From contig JAEXPL010000275.1 in NCBI GenBank assembly GCA_023446865.1, positions 1 through 15,063 of the forward strand: a stretch of 15,063 nt of DNA, in the 5' to 3' direction. Of this stretch, positions 1 through 6,958 are shown in pieces. The first letter of the stretch is position 1. Each line of letters starts with the position of its first letter. Under the pieces are notes generated by a model, which did no database searches, had not been told where the DNA came from, and saw only the letters and a program-made list of their open reading frames with translations. The position numbers were made by a program, and so were the translations under genes. The stretch comes from Verrucomicrobiota bacterium (GTDB lineage Bacteria; Verrucomicrobiota; Verrucomicrobiia; Opitutales; Opitutaceae).

Positions 1-90
1 CCCCCCCCGGCCATGTGAGGCCCAGCCCCATCCAAGGCCGATGCCGACCACCAGTCCGCCGATGGCATATCCAAGGTTTGCGCTCTTCAT
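1..90 (-). CDS. N-terminus of a membrane-anchored protein (partial)
   Basis: The first 30 codons of a leftward gene run off the left edge. Translation begins MKSANLGYAIGGLVVGIGLG and continues with W-G-W-A-S-H-G-R-G-G. This is a single hydrophobic, glycine-rich segment after one Lys, typical of an N-terminal membrane anchor or uncleaved signal. A GGAG-type Shine-Dalgarno lies just upstream of the ATG, in the minus-strand reading of 91-105, which supports this start. The anchor style (Gly-rich helix ending in Trp residues) resembles the anchors of the two solenoid proteins at 5093 and 6955, so it could be a relative, but only the anchor is visible. Eight consecutive G (minus strand) end the visible part. 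Function unknown. Confidence 0.6.
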   Translation of the reverse strand, partial: MKSANLGYAIGGLVVGIGLGWGWASHGRGG

Positions 91-268
91 GATTGGAGTT
101 CTCCGCGGAACGATCGCGGCCGGAGGCCCATCGCCCCGCACCGGGATCACTTGTGCATCCACAGTTTGGTGGCGCAGACCGGATCCACTCAAGCCCGATT
201 GCGGAACAACGGCGCAACGGACACCTGGCGGCCGTCACGACCGCCACCGGCAGTCGCGGGAGCGCCGC

Positions 269-964
269 TCACTTCGTCGCCCGAAAGTCCTCGGGGCGAA
301 AGACGATCTCCTCGACGAGCACGCCGTCGCGGTCCGTATAGCGGTAGACGAGCGTCACGCCGCCCTTGACGACCCCCGCGAGCGCGGTCGTCTCCACGTT
401 GCGTTTCACCGCCGCCACGACCTTCTCCTGCCAGAGCGCCGGATCGAGCTCCGCCTTCGCCAGACCGGTGAGCGTGAGCGAGACGGTGACGGTCTTCACC
501 GGATCGACCTTCGCGCCCTCGAGGCGCGTGACATCGTCGATCATCTTCGGCGCGCCGGAGTTGAGCGTCTCGGCGAGCTGCTGGGCCTGCTGACGGGAGC
601 GCATCTCCAGAGCGTTGCTCCGTACCTTGTGGAAGGCCGGAATCGCCATGCCGACGAGCAGGAACGGCAGCAGGGCTCCCAGAAGACCGGGAAACAGCAG
701 GCCCTTGCGTCCATGCTTCCGAACACCGCAGAGCGCGACGATACCGGCCGGGATCGCCGAGAGGAAGAGCAGCCCCATCAGAATGCCGAAGCCGCGACGC
801 ACCAGATCGAACTCGGGGCCCGCCGCGCGAAAGATTCCGCCGGACATGATGTTGAGGCCGACGCTGACGAGCAGTGCGACGAGCACGTACTTTCCGGCCT
901 TGTGGTGGATCGATGTGCGCGGCGCATCCGGGGCGGCCGCAGGAAGCGGAGGAGGAGTGGTCAT
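269..964 (-). CDS. Three-helix membrane protein with pilin-like segment, unknown function
   Basis: A 231-residue protein beginning MTTPPPLPAAAPDAP. A proline-rich cytoplasmic start is followed by hydrophobic segments at about residues 25-45, 58-80 and 88-110, then a soluble C-terminal domain (about 115-231) with a beta-rich tail. The end of the third helix reads GMAIPAFHKVRSNALE, which looks like the N-terminal helix of type IV pilin-like proteins (A-I-P-x-F-x-K-x-R) but sits inside the protein, with no prepilin-peptidase site before it. Membrane proteins of the DUF4190 kind sometimes carry such a segment, and the short basic loop between helices 2 and 3 fits that layout. The reading frame stays open upstream to 1126, but that part would encode the repeat array, so I start at the ATG at 964. 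No good Shine-Dalgarno is seen. Function unknown. Confidence 0.75.
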   Translation of the reverse strand: MTTPPPLPAAAPDAPRTSIHHKAGKYVLVALLVSVGLNIMSGGIFRAAGPEFDLVRRGFGILMGLLFLSAIPAGIVALCGVRKHGRKGLLFPGLLGALLPFLLVGMAIPAFHKVRSNALEMRSRQQAQQLAETLNSGAPKMIDDVTRLEGAKVDPVKTVTVSLTLTGLAKAELDPALWQEKVVAAVKRNVETTALAGVVKGGVTLVYRYTDRDGVLVEEIVFRPEDFRATK

Positions 965-984
965 TCGGAGGGTTGGGGCGGACC

Positions 985-1014
985 GAGATAACCGCGCCGC
1001 CGCGCCCGTGTCCA
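985..1014 (-). promoter_or_regulatory. Possible promoter for the 269-964 gene
   Basis: On the minus strand, TGGACA (1014-1009) matches five of six bases of the -35 consensus and is followed after 18 bases by TATCTC (990-985), whose first three bases match the -10 consensus. Transcription would start about 14 bases before the ATG at 964. It lies between the heptamer array and the gene, so the gene could be transcribed separately from its upstream neighbours. The -10 match is poor, so this is only a candidate. Confidence 0.25.
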
Positions 1015-1032
1015 GAACGGTACGGCAGGACC

Positions 1033-1169
1033 GGTGACCGGTAGTCAGTGAGCGGTGGTCGGTGGCCAGTGGCCGGTTGCCAGTAGACGGTGACCAACGA
1101 TGGCGAGATGACAGACGACCGGCCACCGATCACTGGTCACCGGTCACCGTCCACAGTCCACCGTTCACG
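1033..1169. repeat. Inverted array of 7-base repeats
   Basis: The left arm (1033-1095) is nine contiguous heptamers in perfect register: GGTGACC, GGTAGTC, AGTGAGC, GGTGGTC, GGTGGCC, AGTGGCC, GGTTGCC, AGTAGAC, GGTGACC (consensus R-G-T-G-R-C-C). The centre (1096-1113) is non-repetitive. The right arm (1114-1169) is eight heptamers of the complementary type: GACGACC, GGCCACC, GATCACT, GGTCACC, GGTCACC, GTCCACA, GTCCACC, GTTCACG. Pairing the arms outward from 1095/1121 over seven units gives about 36 complementary positions of 49 by hand count. A transcript from either strand could therefore fold into a long imperfect hairpin. The last unit contains the stop codon of the DUF5069 gene. In-phase heptamers resemble the short tandem repeats described in cyanobacteria. 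Function is unknown; a terminator, mRNA stabiliser or mobile repeat are all possible. Confidence 0.85.
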
Positions 1170-1584
1170 TTTCCTCGGCGCGGTGCAGATCGAACCAAGT
1201 CTGGATGTCGGGGCGATCACCGAAGCCGCGGTCCTTCTTGGCCTGCTCCAGCTCGGCGCTGCCGCCATCGCGCCAACCGCGTTTCGTCATGAAACCGTTC
1301 CAGATCTCGATCTCGTCGGCGCTGGGCCGGTAGAAATTCGCGTAGCACCACTCGAGGATCTCGGCATCGGTGCCACCCTGCAGCACTCGGGCGACGACCC
1401 GCTCGTAATCGGCGCGCAGGAAGGTGCAGCAGCGCGCATCGAAATGGGTGCGGTTGGCGGTGCCGGTGTAGTAGTCGGCGGGCAGCGTGCCCGCGGCTTT
1501 GAGACGGATCTTGTCGAGCATGCGGCCGAAGAAGACGAGGCCGCCGACCTGTTCGTAATCGCTGCGCAGTCCGGGAATTTTCAT
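1165..1584 (-). CDS. DUF5069 domain protein
   Basis: A 139-residue protein starting MKIPGLRSDYEQVGGL. It shows the family pattern along its whole length: the start P-G-L-R-S-x-Y-E-x-V-G-G-L, then F-F-G-R-M-L-D-K-I-R-L, F-D-A-R-C-C near the middle, V-L-Q-G-G-T-D, and a C-terminal E-I-W-N-G-F-M-x-K-R-G-W-R-D. The family is small, soluble and of unknown function, and I recall it mainly from Verrucomicrobia, Planctomycetes and relatives. An upstream TTG (1620) would add 12 residues that do not fit the family, so the ATG at 1584 is chosen. No Shine-Dalgarno is seen. Its stop codon (1165-1167) lies inside the last heptamer of the repeat array. It lies 72 bases downstream of the phosphotransferase gene in the same direction and may share its transcript. 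Confidence 0.88.
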   Translation of the reverse strand: MKIPGLRSDYEQVGGLVFFGRMLDKIRLKAAGTLPADYYTGTANRTHFDARCCTFLRADYERVVARVLQGGTDAEILEWCYANFYRPSADEIEIWNGFMTKRGWRDGGSAELEQAKKDRGFGDRPDIQTWFDLHRAEET

Positions 1585-1656
1585 GGGAGCAGAGGGAGTT
1601 GGGTTGTGCGGCCGAAGCAAACCGGCCCGGCCGCTGCCGGGGTTAACGGCACAAAC

Positions 1657-2475
1657 TCACCGCCACATCTCCTCGGCGGCAAACGTCGCAGTCGTCGCCC
1701 AACGCTCGGCCAACGGCCGGAGCGGCGCGTGCAGCGCTGGCACGGGGAGCGTGAAGAACTCCACCAGCCGGACGAACAACCATCGGCCCAACGCCGCCTC
1801 GTCGAACCGGCGCTCAGCGCGGAGCAGCTCCAGGTAAAAACGGCTGATCTCCCGGCGGCGCCCGTGCAACGCCCCATCCCAAGCCAAGGTCGGGGGCGCA
1901 TAGAGCATCAACAAGAGCGACTTCGCGACGTCGGCCTCGAGCGGACCAATCACCGCGCCGTTCCAATCGATCACCCGCGCGCCGCCCGCGCCGAGCAACA
2001 GATTGCCGGGATGATAGTCGCCGTGGCAGAGGGTGGGCGCAGAACCGCCCGCCATCGCGAGCACGGCCAGCGCCCGCTCGGCGGCGCTGCCGAGGGAAGA
2101 CCGCGCGGCACCGAGCCGTTGCGCGATCCGCTCGCTCACCGGAGCGAACAGCTCGTTGCCGCGCAGCCCGCGAAACCGCTGCTGGGTCTCGAAGAGCGTC
2201 TGCGCGATCGCCGCGTCGCTGCGCTCCGGCAAGCGGCCGAGCGCCGGTGCATCGATCCGCTCCATCAGGTAACCGGCACGCCCGCGCACCAACGTCTCTT
2301 CGAAAACCTCCGGCACAAGCGGCGTCTGCGTCCGAAGATGCCGCGTCTTCCCGAACTCGGCGTGGCCCACGCCCTCGAAGCCTGGTCGGTACAACTTCAG
2401 GACGACGGTCGGCGACATCGCGTACAGCTCCGCGGTCCACCCTTCGGCGATCTTCGGCGTAGCGGCGAGGTCCAT
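1657..2475 (-). CDS. APH/choline-kinase-fold phosphotransferase
   Basis: A 272-residue soluble protein of the aminoglycoside phosphotransferase superfamily, which transfers phosphate from ATP to a hydroxyl of a small molecule. The visible signature is the catalytic loop H151-G-D153-Y-H155-P-G-N158 followed by I-D170-W-N, where D153 is the expected catalytic base, N158 and D170 the metal ligands. K27 in V-V-L-K-L-Y is the likely ATP-binding lysine, and M71-E-R-I-D is the hinge. The length is typical. The substrate cannot be told from sequence, and nothing points to antibiotic resistance; a sugar, choline-like or amino-sugar kinase role is equally likely. The ATG at 2475 has a GGGGA a suitable distance upstream. 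The frame extends to 2562, but that extension is low-complexity and lies in the divergent promoter gap. First gene of a possible leftward unit with DUF5069. Confidence 0.85.
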   Translation of the reverse strand: MDLAATPKIAEGWTAELYAMSPTVVLKLYRPGFEGVGHAEFGKTRHLRTQTPLVPEVFEETLVRGRAGYLMERIDAPALGRLPERSDAAIAQTLFETQQRFRGLRGNELFAPVSERIAQRLGAARSSLGSAAERALAVLAMAGGSAPTLCHGDYHPGNLLLGAGGARVIDWNGAVIGPLEADVAKSLLLMLYAPPTLAWDGALHGRRREISRFYLELLRAERRFDEAALGRWLFVRLVEFFTLPVPALHAPLRPLAERWATTATFAAEEMWR

Positions 2476-2693
2476 GGCGGCGGTCCCCGTGCAGCACGGC
2501 ACTGGCCGCGCGCTCCGGGATGGTTGGTCAATCGGCCGGTGTCGCCCGCCGGAGCCACTCACTCAGGTTCGAGAAATGCACCCCTGCAGCGTATTTTCCG
2601 CGGCGTCCCCCGCAAGGTTTGTTCTCGGGTTCTGGTGACCGAACCGCCCAGCTTCGGCTTGCGATGGTTCCGACCCACCGCTTGCCTCGTTCC
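2476..2693. other. Divergent intergenic region (phosphotransferase / ankyrin operon)
   Basis: 218 bases between two divergent starts must hold the promoters for both sides. I see no convincing -35/-10 pair. One small inverted repeat is present, GGTTC (2628-2632) and GAACC (2641-2645) around an 8-base centre that contains a lone GGTGACC, the same heptamer found in the 1033-1169 array. It could be an operator, but five-base arms are weak evidence. Confidence 0.4.
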
Positions 2694-5075
2694 ATGGATA
2701 CCCCGCACCGCACTGGATTTGGTCTCTGGATCGCCGCGCTCGCCTTTGCGCTCGCCACCACCCTCGCCTGCGCCGAGCCCGCGCCGCTCGCCCTCGAAGC
2801 CCAGGTCAATGGCGTCTGGACACGCGTCCTGCGGATCGAGCGGCGCCACGTCATCGGCGAAGGCGCTGCCGGCGCGGTCGAGATCCCGGCCACCGCACCG
2901 CTCCGGCTCACTGGCGATCCGGCGGAGAACACCGAGGCCTTCGACTCCGCCACGACCTTCGATCTCCTCGCCTTTCCCGCGCCGTCCGGCTCCGGCAAAC
3001 CGCCGCGGTGGAAGGCGCGCGCCATCCGGCTGTGCGCCAAGACGCTCATCGGCCCCCGGGGACGTTGGCAGCCCGCCAATCCCGAGCAGGCCATCCTGGT
3101 CTGCGTCTGGCCGACCGCGACCGGCCCCGCCATTGTCCGCGGGTTCCCGCTGCAGAACCACGGCAACGGCGAGTTTGCGTTCGACGGCTTCAGTCTCGAC
3201 CTCGACCCGGCCGCGGTCGCCGGCAACCCGTGTTTCCTGCTCTTCGAGAACGGCCGTCCGCTGCCCAGCCAAGTCGCGCCCGAGCAGCGCGAAGGCGTGC
3301 GCCTCGGGACGCTGGCCGCGCTCGGCCGCGACGCCGAGGTCGCCGCCGCCCTCCGGCAGGCCGGCGCGATTCCCGCCACGCCCAAGGATGAGCCCAATCT
3401 CCTCCACCGCTGCGCGCAGGCCGGCGCCGCCGACTCCGTCGCCACCCTCCTGACACTCGGCGCGAGCACGAAGACCCGGACGACCAACGACGACTCCGCC
3501 CTCCACCTCGCGGCGCGCTGTCACCGTGCCGCCGTCGTCACAAAACTGCTGGCCGGTGGCGCCTCCACGGAGTCGACCAACAACGAAGAGAACACGCCGC
3601 TGCACCTCGCGGCGACCAATTGTGCGCCCGAAGTCTGCCGCCTCTTGATCGAGGCGAAAGCATCGCTCTCGGCCTACAACCGCTATCGCCAGCCTCCCGC
3701 CCTTCTCGCCGCCATCTCCGGTTGCACCCCCGCGGTGGAATTGATGGTCGCCCACGGCGGCAAGTTCGACTTCGCCGCCAACGGCGAGAACCGAACGCTC
3801 GTCGCACAGGCCGCGTTGGGCCAAAGAGAGCTGGTCGGCATCTTGCTCGCCCAGAAAGCGAAGCCGGACTTCTTCTGGCGGGAACAGAGTCCCCTCCTCG
3901 GCGCCGCGCGTGAAGGCCACGCCGAGATCATCGGCGACCTCCTCGCGGCCAAGGCCGACCCGAACCTCGCCAACAAGGATGGCGTTACCCCGTTGCTCGC
4001 CGCCGCCAGCCGCGGTCACGCCGCCGCCACCGGTCTGCTCCTCGCCGCCGGCGCCCGGCCCGAAGGTTCCCGCGCCAGGGGCGTCGTCACCCCCTTGGTC
4101 GCCGCGTGTTATGCCGGCTCTCCGCAAACCGTGAAAGCACTGCTCGCCGCCGGCGCCGATCCTGCGGCGGAGTTCCCCTGGCATGGCGCGATGTACCGCC
4201 CGCTCTCGATCGCCGTCTGCTCCGGTTCGCCGGAGACGGTCGGCCTCCTCCTCGCCGCCGGCGCCCGGGCCAACCCCGCGTCACCGCTTTTCGATGCCGA
4301 CCTGACCCAGGCGCTCGCGATGGACGCGGACACGTTTGTCGCCGCCGCCCTGCGCGAAGGCATGGCCCCCGATTTCCACACCGCCGCCGGCTGGTCGGCC
4401 CTGCAGATCGCCTCCCTTTCGAGGGCCGAACGCAGCGCGGCGCTGCTCAAAGCGGCCGGCGCGATCGAATCGCCGCAGGCGAACGGCCCGCAGATCGTTC
4501 CGTCGGCTCAGCTTGAGAAGAAACCTGCCCTCGTGGAGCTGTGTCCGGTCATCGACCCGCGCGACCCCGAAGAATCGGACTTCAGGGAGGAGGTGGTGGT
4601 GGTCGACGCCGTCATCGGCAGCGACGGCCGCCCTGCCTTCGCCCGCGCCAGCTGCCAGGACTGCCGACTCTCCCAGTCCGCCGTGCGCACCGTGCTCAAC
4701 TCGCGCTTCGCGCCGGCCCTCAAGAGCGGAGTCGCCGTGCCCAGTCTCGTGCGCATTCCCGTCCAGTTCTGCGACAGCTCCGAGGTCACGTTCGACACCA
4801 ACCGCGTCGACGTACGGGCCAGCCCGCTCTCCCAGCCGGCGCCGCGCTATCCGGATGAGCTCAAGCGCAAGGGCGTCAACGGCTCGGCGACCGTGTGGTT
4901 CGTCGTCGCCGCCGACGGCTCCATCCGCGACGTCAAGGTCGTCAACACCACGCATCCAGCTTTCGGTGCCAGCTGCATCGCGGCGGTGAAACAGTGGCGG
5001 TTCAAGCCCGCCATGATCGACGGCCGTCCCGTGGCCTGCCGGATGCAACAGGCATTCCCGTTCATGGTCCGCTGA
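2694..5075 (+). CDS. Exported ankyrin-repeat protein with C-terminal TonB-like domains
   Basis: A 793-residue protein. Residues 1-27 form a signal peptide (basic start, hydrophobic core L-W-I-A-A-L-A-F-A-L-A, then A-C-A before E28, a signal-peptidase I site). Residues 28-230 are an unrecognised domain. About ten ankyrin repeats follow (235-588), recognisable from T-P-L-H-L-A-A, L-L-A-A-G-A and similar motifs. The tail holds a weak TonB-C-like fold (632-695, V-V-D-A-V-I-G-S-D-G with C-Q-D-C) and a clear TonB C-terminal domain (714-791, A-P-R-Y-P-D-E-L ... G-S-A-T-V-W-F-V-V ... W-R-F-K-P-A). Unlike TonB, it lacks the N-terminal anchor and Pro-rich spacer, so it is probably a periplasmic binding protein and not an energy transducer. 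First gene of a three-gene run. I start at ATG 2694; ATG 2664 would add 10 residues. Neither has a good Shine-Dalgarno. Confidence 0.85.
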   Translation: MDTPHRTGFGLWIAALAFALATTLACAEPAPLALEAQVNGVWTRVLRIERRHVIGEGAAGAVEIPATAPLRLTGDPAENTEAFDSATTFDLLAFPAPSGSGKPPRWKARAIRLCAKTLIGPRGRWQPANPEQAILVCVWPTATGPAIVRGFPLQNHGNGEFAFDGFSLDLDPAAVAGNPCFLLFENGRPLPSQVAPEQREGVRLGTLAALGRDAEVAAALRQAGAIPATPKDEPNLLHRCAQAGAADSVATLLTLGASTKTRTTNDDSALHLAARCHRAAVVTKLLAGGASTESTNNEENTPLHLAATNCAPEVCRLLIEAKASLSAYNRYRQPPALLAAISGCTPAVELMVAHGGKFDFAANGENRTLVAQAALGQRELVGILLAQKAKPDFFWREQSPLLGAAREGHAEIIGDLLAAKADPNLANKDGVTPLLAAASRGHAAATGLLLAAGARPEGSRARGVVTPLVAACYAGSPQTVKALLAAGADPAAEFPWHGAMYRPLSIAVCSGSPETVGLLLAAGARANPASPLFDADLTQALAMDADTFVAAALREGMAPDFHTAAGWSALQIASLSRAERSAALLKAAGAIESPQANGPQIVPSAQLEKKPALVELCPVIDPRDPEESDFREEVVVVDAVIGSDGRPAFARASCQDCRLSQSAVRTVLNSRFAPALKSGVAVPSLVRIPVQFCDSSEVTFDTNRVDVRASPLSQPAPRYPDELKRKGVNGSATVWFVVAADGSIRDVKVVNTTHPAFGASCIAAVKQWRFKPAMIDGRPVACRMQQAFPFMVR

Positions 5076-5092
5076 GGCCGGCGCGTTCCCGC

Positions 5093-6958
5093 GTGAGCAC
5101 CGTCCGCATTCTTTCCGTCTCCCTGGGCGCCGCGGCTCTGTTCGGCGCGGGCTGGTGGACCGGCCGTGCGCTCCAGCGTCCCGCGGTGGTGGCCCCCGGT
5201 CCGGCCGCCGCACAATCTTCACTCTCGGGCCCCGCCACGGCGGCGCTCAGCCTCGCCGACGCCGTGGCGCAATTCGCCGGCGCCAACGGCACCCTCACTC
5301 CGCGGGAACTCCGCGCCCGCCTCGCCCAGGCCTCGCCGGCGGAAATTCCCGGCCTGCTTGAGCTCGTCGCCAAACTCCCGAGCCGCCTCGACCGCGACCG
5401 CTGCCGCGCCACGCTCCTCGGCCGCTGGGTGAAACTCGACCCTACCGCCGCCCGCGCCTGGGCCGAGGCTCGCCCCGTCCTCGACGACCGCCACAGCGCC
5501 CTCCGTGATGTCTTCTCGGCCTGGAGCGAACAAGACCCTGCGACGGTCGCCGCGCTGATCACCTCCGACAACGTGCCTGGCGGGTTCGAGACCCTCGACG
5601 ATGTCCTCGCCGCCTGGCTGGCGAACGACCCCGTCCGCGCCAGGGCCTGGGTGGGCGGCATCACCCATCCACGATTGCGCGACCTTGCGCTGCAGGCGCT
5701 CGTCGCGGTTCTGGCCCGGGACAATCCCTCCGCAGCGCTCGAAACTGCCCTCGCCGCCAGCACCGAACCGGGCGGCCGCAACTCGCTCACCACCGCCGTG
5801 CGTGCGGCGGTCCTGCGGGATCCGAGCTCGGCCTCCACCATCCTCGACCGCATTGCCTCCGCCGAGGCACACGGCTGGGCGGCAGTCCAGATCGTCGATG
5901 TCCTGGCCGCCAGCGACCCGAAGCTCGCGGGCGAGTTCACGCTCACGCTGCCGTCCGGCCCCGGGCGAGCCCATGCGCTGGCGACGGCGATCCGCGCGAT
6001 GGCGACAGATCCCGACGATGCGTATCGATGGGTCTCTACCTCTCTTCCGGCCGGCGCGGAACGCGACCGCGCCATCGCCGGCCTCGTCGGCCAGATCGCG
6101 GAAGCCGCACCGCAGGATGCGCTCCGCTTTCTCGACCGCCTGCCGCCGGAGACCCGCCCCGTCGTCTTGGAGGAAGCCCTTTCCCGACTGGTTTATGCCG
6201 ACGCCGCCGGAGCGACCGGATACGTCCGGCTGCTGCCTCCCGGGCCGGAGCGCGATCGCGCCGCCGAAAGCCTGCTTACGCTCCAGTGCCAGAGCGACCC
6301 GGCCGGGGCCCTCGCGACCCTTCAGCGCGATTTCCCCGAACTCCAATCGGACCGGCTCTACGAACGGCTCGTCGCCAACTCCCTCTACACCTCCGCCAAC
6401 GAGCTTCTCGCACTGCTCCCCCTGCTGCCCACCGAGCCCGCCCGAAACCGGTTTCTCGATGCAGCGCTGAAGCGCTTCGCCTTCACTGCGCCCGAAACCG
6501 CAGCCGATCTGCTCCTCGCTCTGCCGCCCGCGCAACGCTCCGCCGCGACGATCAGCCAAGTCGCCAAAGCCTGGGCGGGCACCACCCCCGCGGCCGCGGC
6601 GGCCTGGGCCGCCTCCCTGCCCGACGACTCCGCCCGTCAGGCCGCCTGCCACGCAGTCCTGTCCGGCTGGGCCGCCACCGATCCTAGCGCCGCACTGCGC
6701 TGGGCCGGCACGCTACCCGACCCGCAGCTCCGGGCCGATGCGGCCCGGCTTGTCACCGAAGGCTGGGCGAGCAGCGACCCGATCTCGGCCGCACGTTGGT
6801 CCCAGGGCATCGTCGATCCCGCGGCACGGCGATCGGCGCAGGCGACCATCGCGGCGCGCTGGCTTCACTACGACATCCCCGCCGCCACGAAATGGCTCGC
6901 CGAGACGGATCTTCCGGCCGACCGCAAAGCCGCGCTCCTCACGGAGGCCCACCGATGA
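5093..6958 (+). CDS. Membrane-anchored helical-repeat (solenoid) protein, paralogue 1
   Basis: A 621-residue protein from GTG 5093 (MSTVRILSVSLGAAALFGAG then W-W-T-G-R). Residues 4-22 form a membrane anchor, with the rest predicted to be periplasmic. After an Ala/Pro linker and a 60-residue helical cap, residues 116-621 are sixteen units of about 32 residues. A typical unit has D-P at 1-2, Ala at 4-5, Trp at 8, L-P at 12-13, Arg near 18, Ala at 21-22 and W-A at 29-30. Two helices per unit are implied, as in TPR or HEAT solenoids, but the motif matches neither. Such proteins occur, I believe, in Verrucomicrobiota under hypothetical names; I know no function. It starts 17 bases after the ankyrin-TonB gene and its TGA overlaps the next ATG. 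No enzyme motif is seen. GTG is chosen because the anchor begins there; upstream sequence is inside the previous gene. Confidence 0.85.
   Translation: MSTVRILSVSLGAAALFGAGWWTGRALQRPAVVAPGPAAAQSSLSGPATAALSLADAVAQFAGANGTLTPRELRARLAQASPAEIPGLLELVAKLPSRLDRDRCRATLLGRWVKLDPTAARAWAEARPVLDDRHSALRDVFSAWSEQDPATVAALITSDNVPGGFETLDDVLAAWLANDPVRARAWVGGITHPRLRDLALQALVAVLARDNPSAALETALAASTEPGGRNSLTTAVRAAVLRDPSSASTILDRIASAEAHGWAAVQIVDVLAASDPKLAGEFTLTLPSGPGRAHALATAIRAMATDPDDAYRWVSTSLPAGAERDRAIAGLVGQIAEAAPQDALRFLDRLPPETRPVVLEEALSRLVYADAAGATGYVRLLPPGPERDRAAESLLTLQCQSDPAGALATLQRDFPELQSDRLYERLVANSLYTSANELLALLPLLPTEPARNRFLDAALKRFAFTAPETAADLLLALPPAQRSAATISQVAKAWAGTTPAAAAAWAASLPDDSARQAACHAVLSGWAATDPSAALRWAGTLPDPQLRADAARLVTEGWASSDPISAARWSQGIVDPAARRSAQATIAARWLHYDIPAATKWLAETDLPADRKAALLTEAHR

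Noticed and set aside
227..245. GGCGG / CCGCC hairpin downstream of the three-helix membrane protein gene
   Set aside because: Short GC arms are expected by chance at this composition, and no T-run follows.
1626..1641. CCCGGC-CGCT-GCCGGG hairpin after the phosphotransferase gene
   Set aside because: A perfect 6-bp stem, but the following minus-strand bases lack a clear T-run, so I do not call a terminator.
2664..2693. Earlier ATG for the ankyrin-TonB protein
   Set aside because: It would add ten residues including two Arg before the signal peptide; possible, but the ATG at 2694 gives a better signal peptide length.
1090..3453. Long + strand open frame antisense to the phosphotransferase and DUF5069 genes
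   Set aside because: Low-complexity Arg/Pro/Ala-rich translation with no domain, covering two well-supported minus-strand genes; a product of high GC.
2559..4184. Long minus-strand open frame opposite the ankyrin gene
   Set aside because: Gly/Arg-rich mirror of the ankyrin codons, no recognisable domain or start signal.
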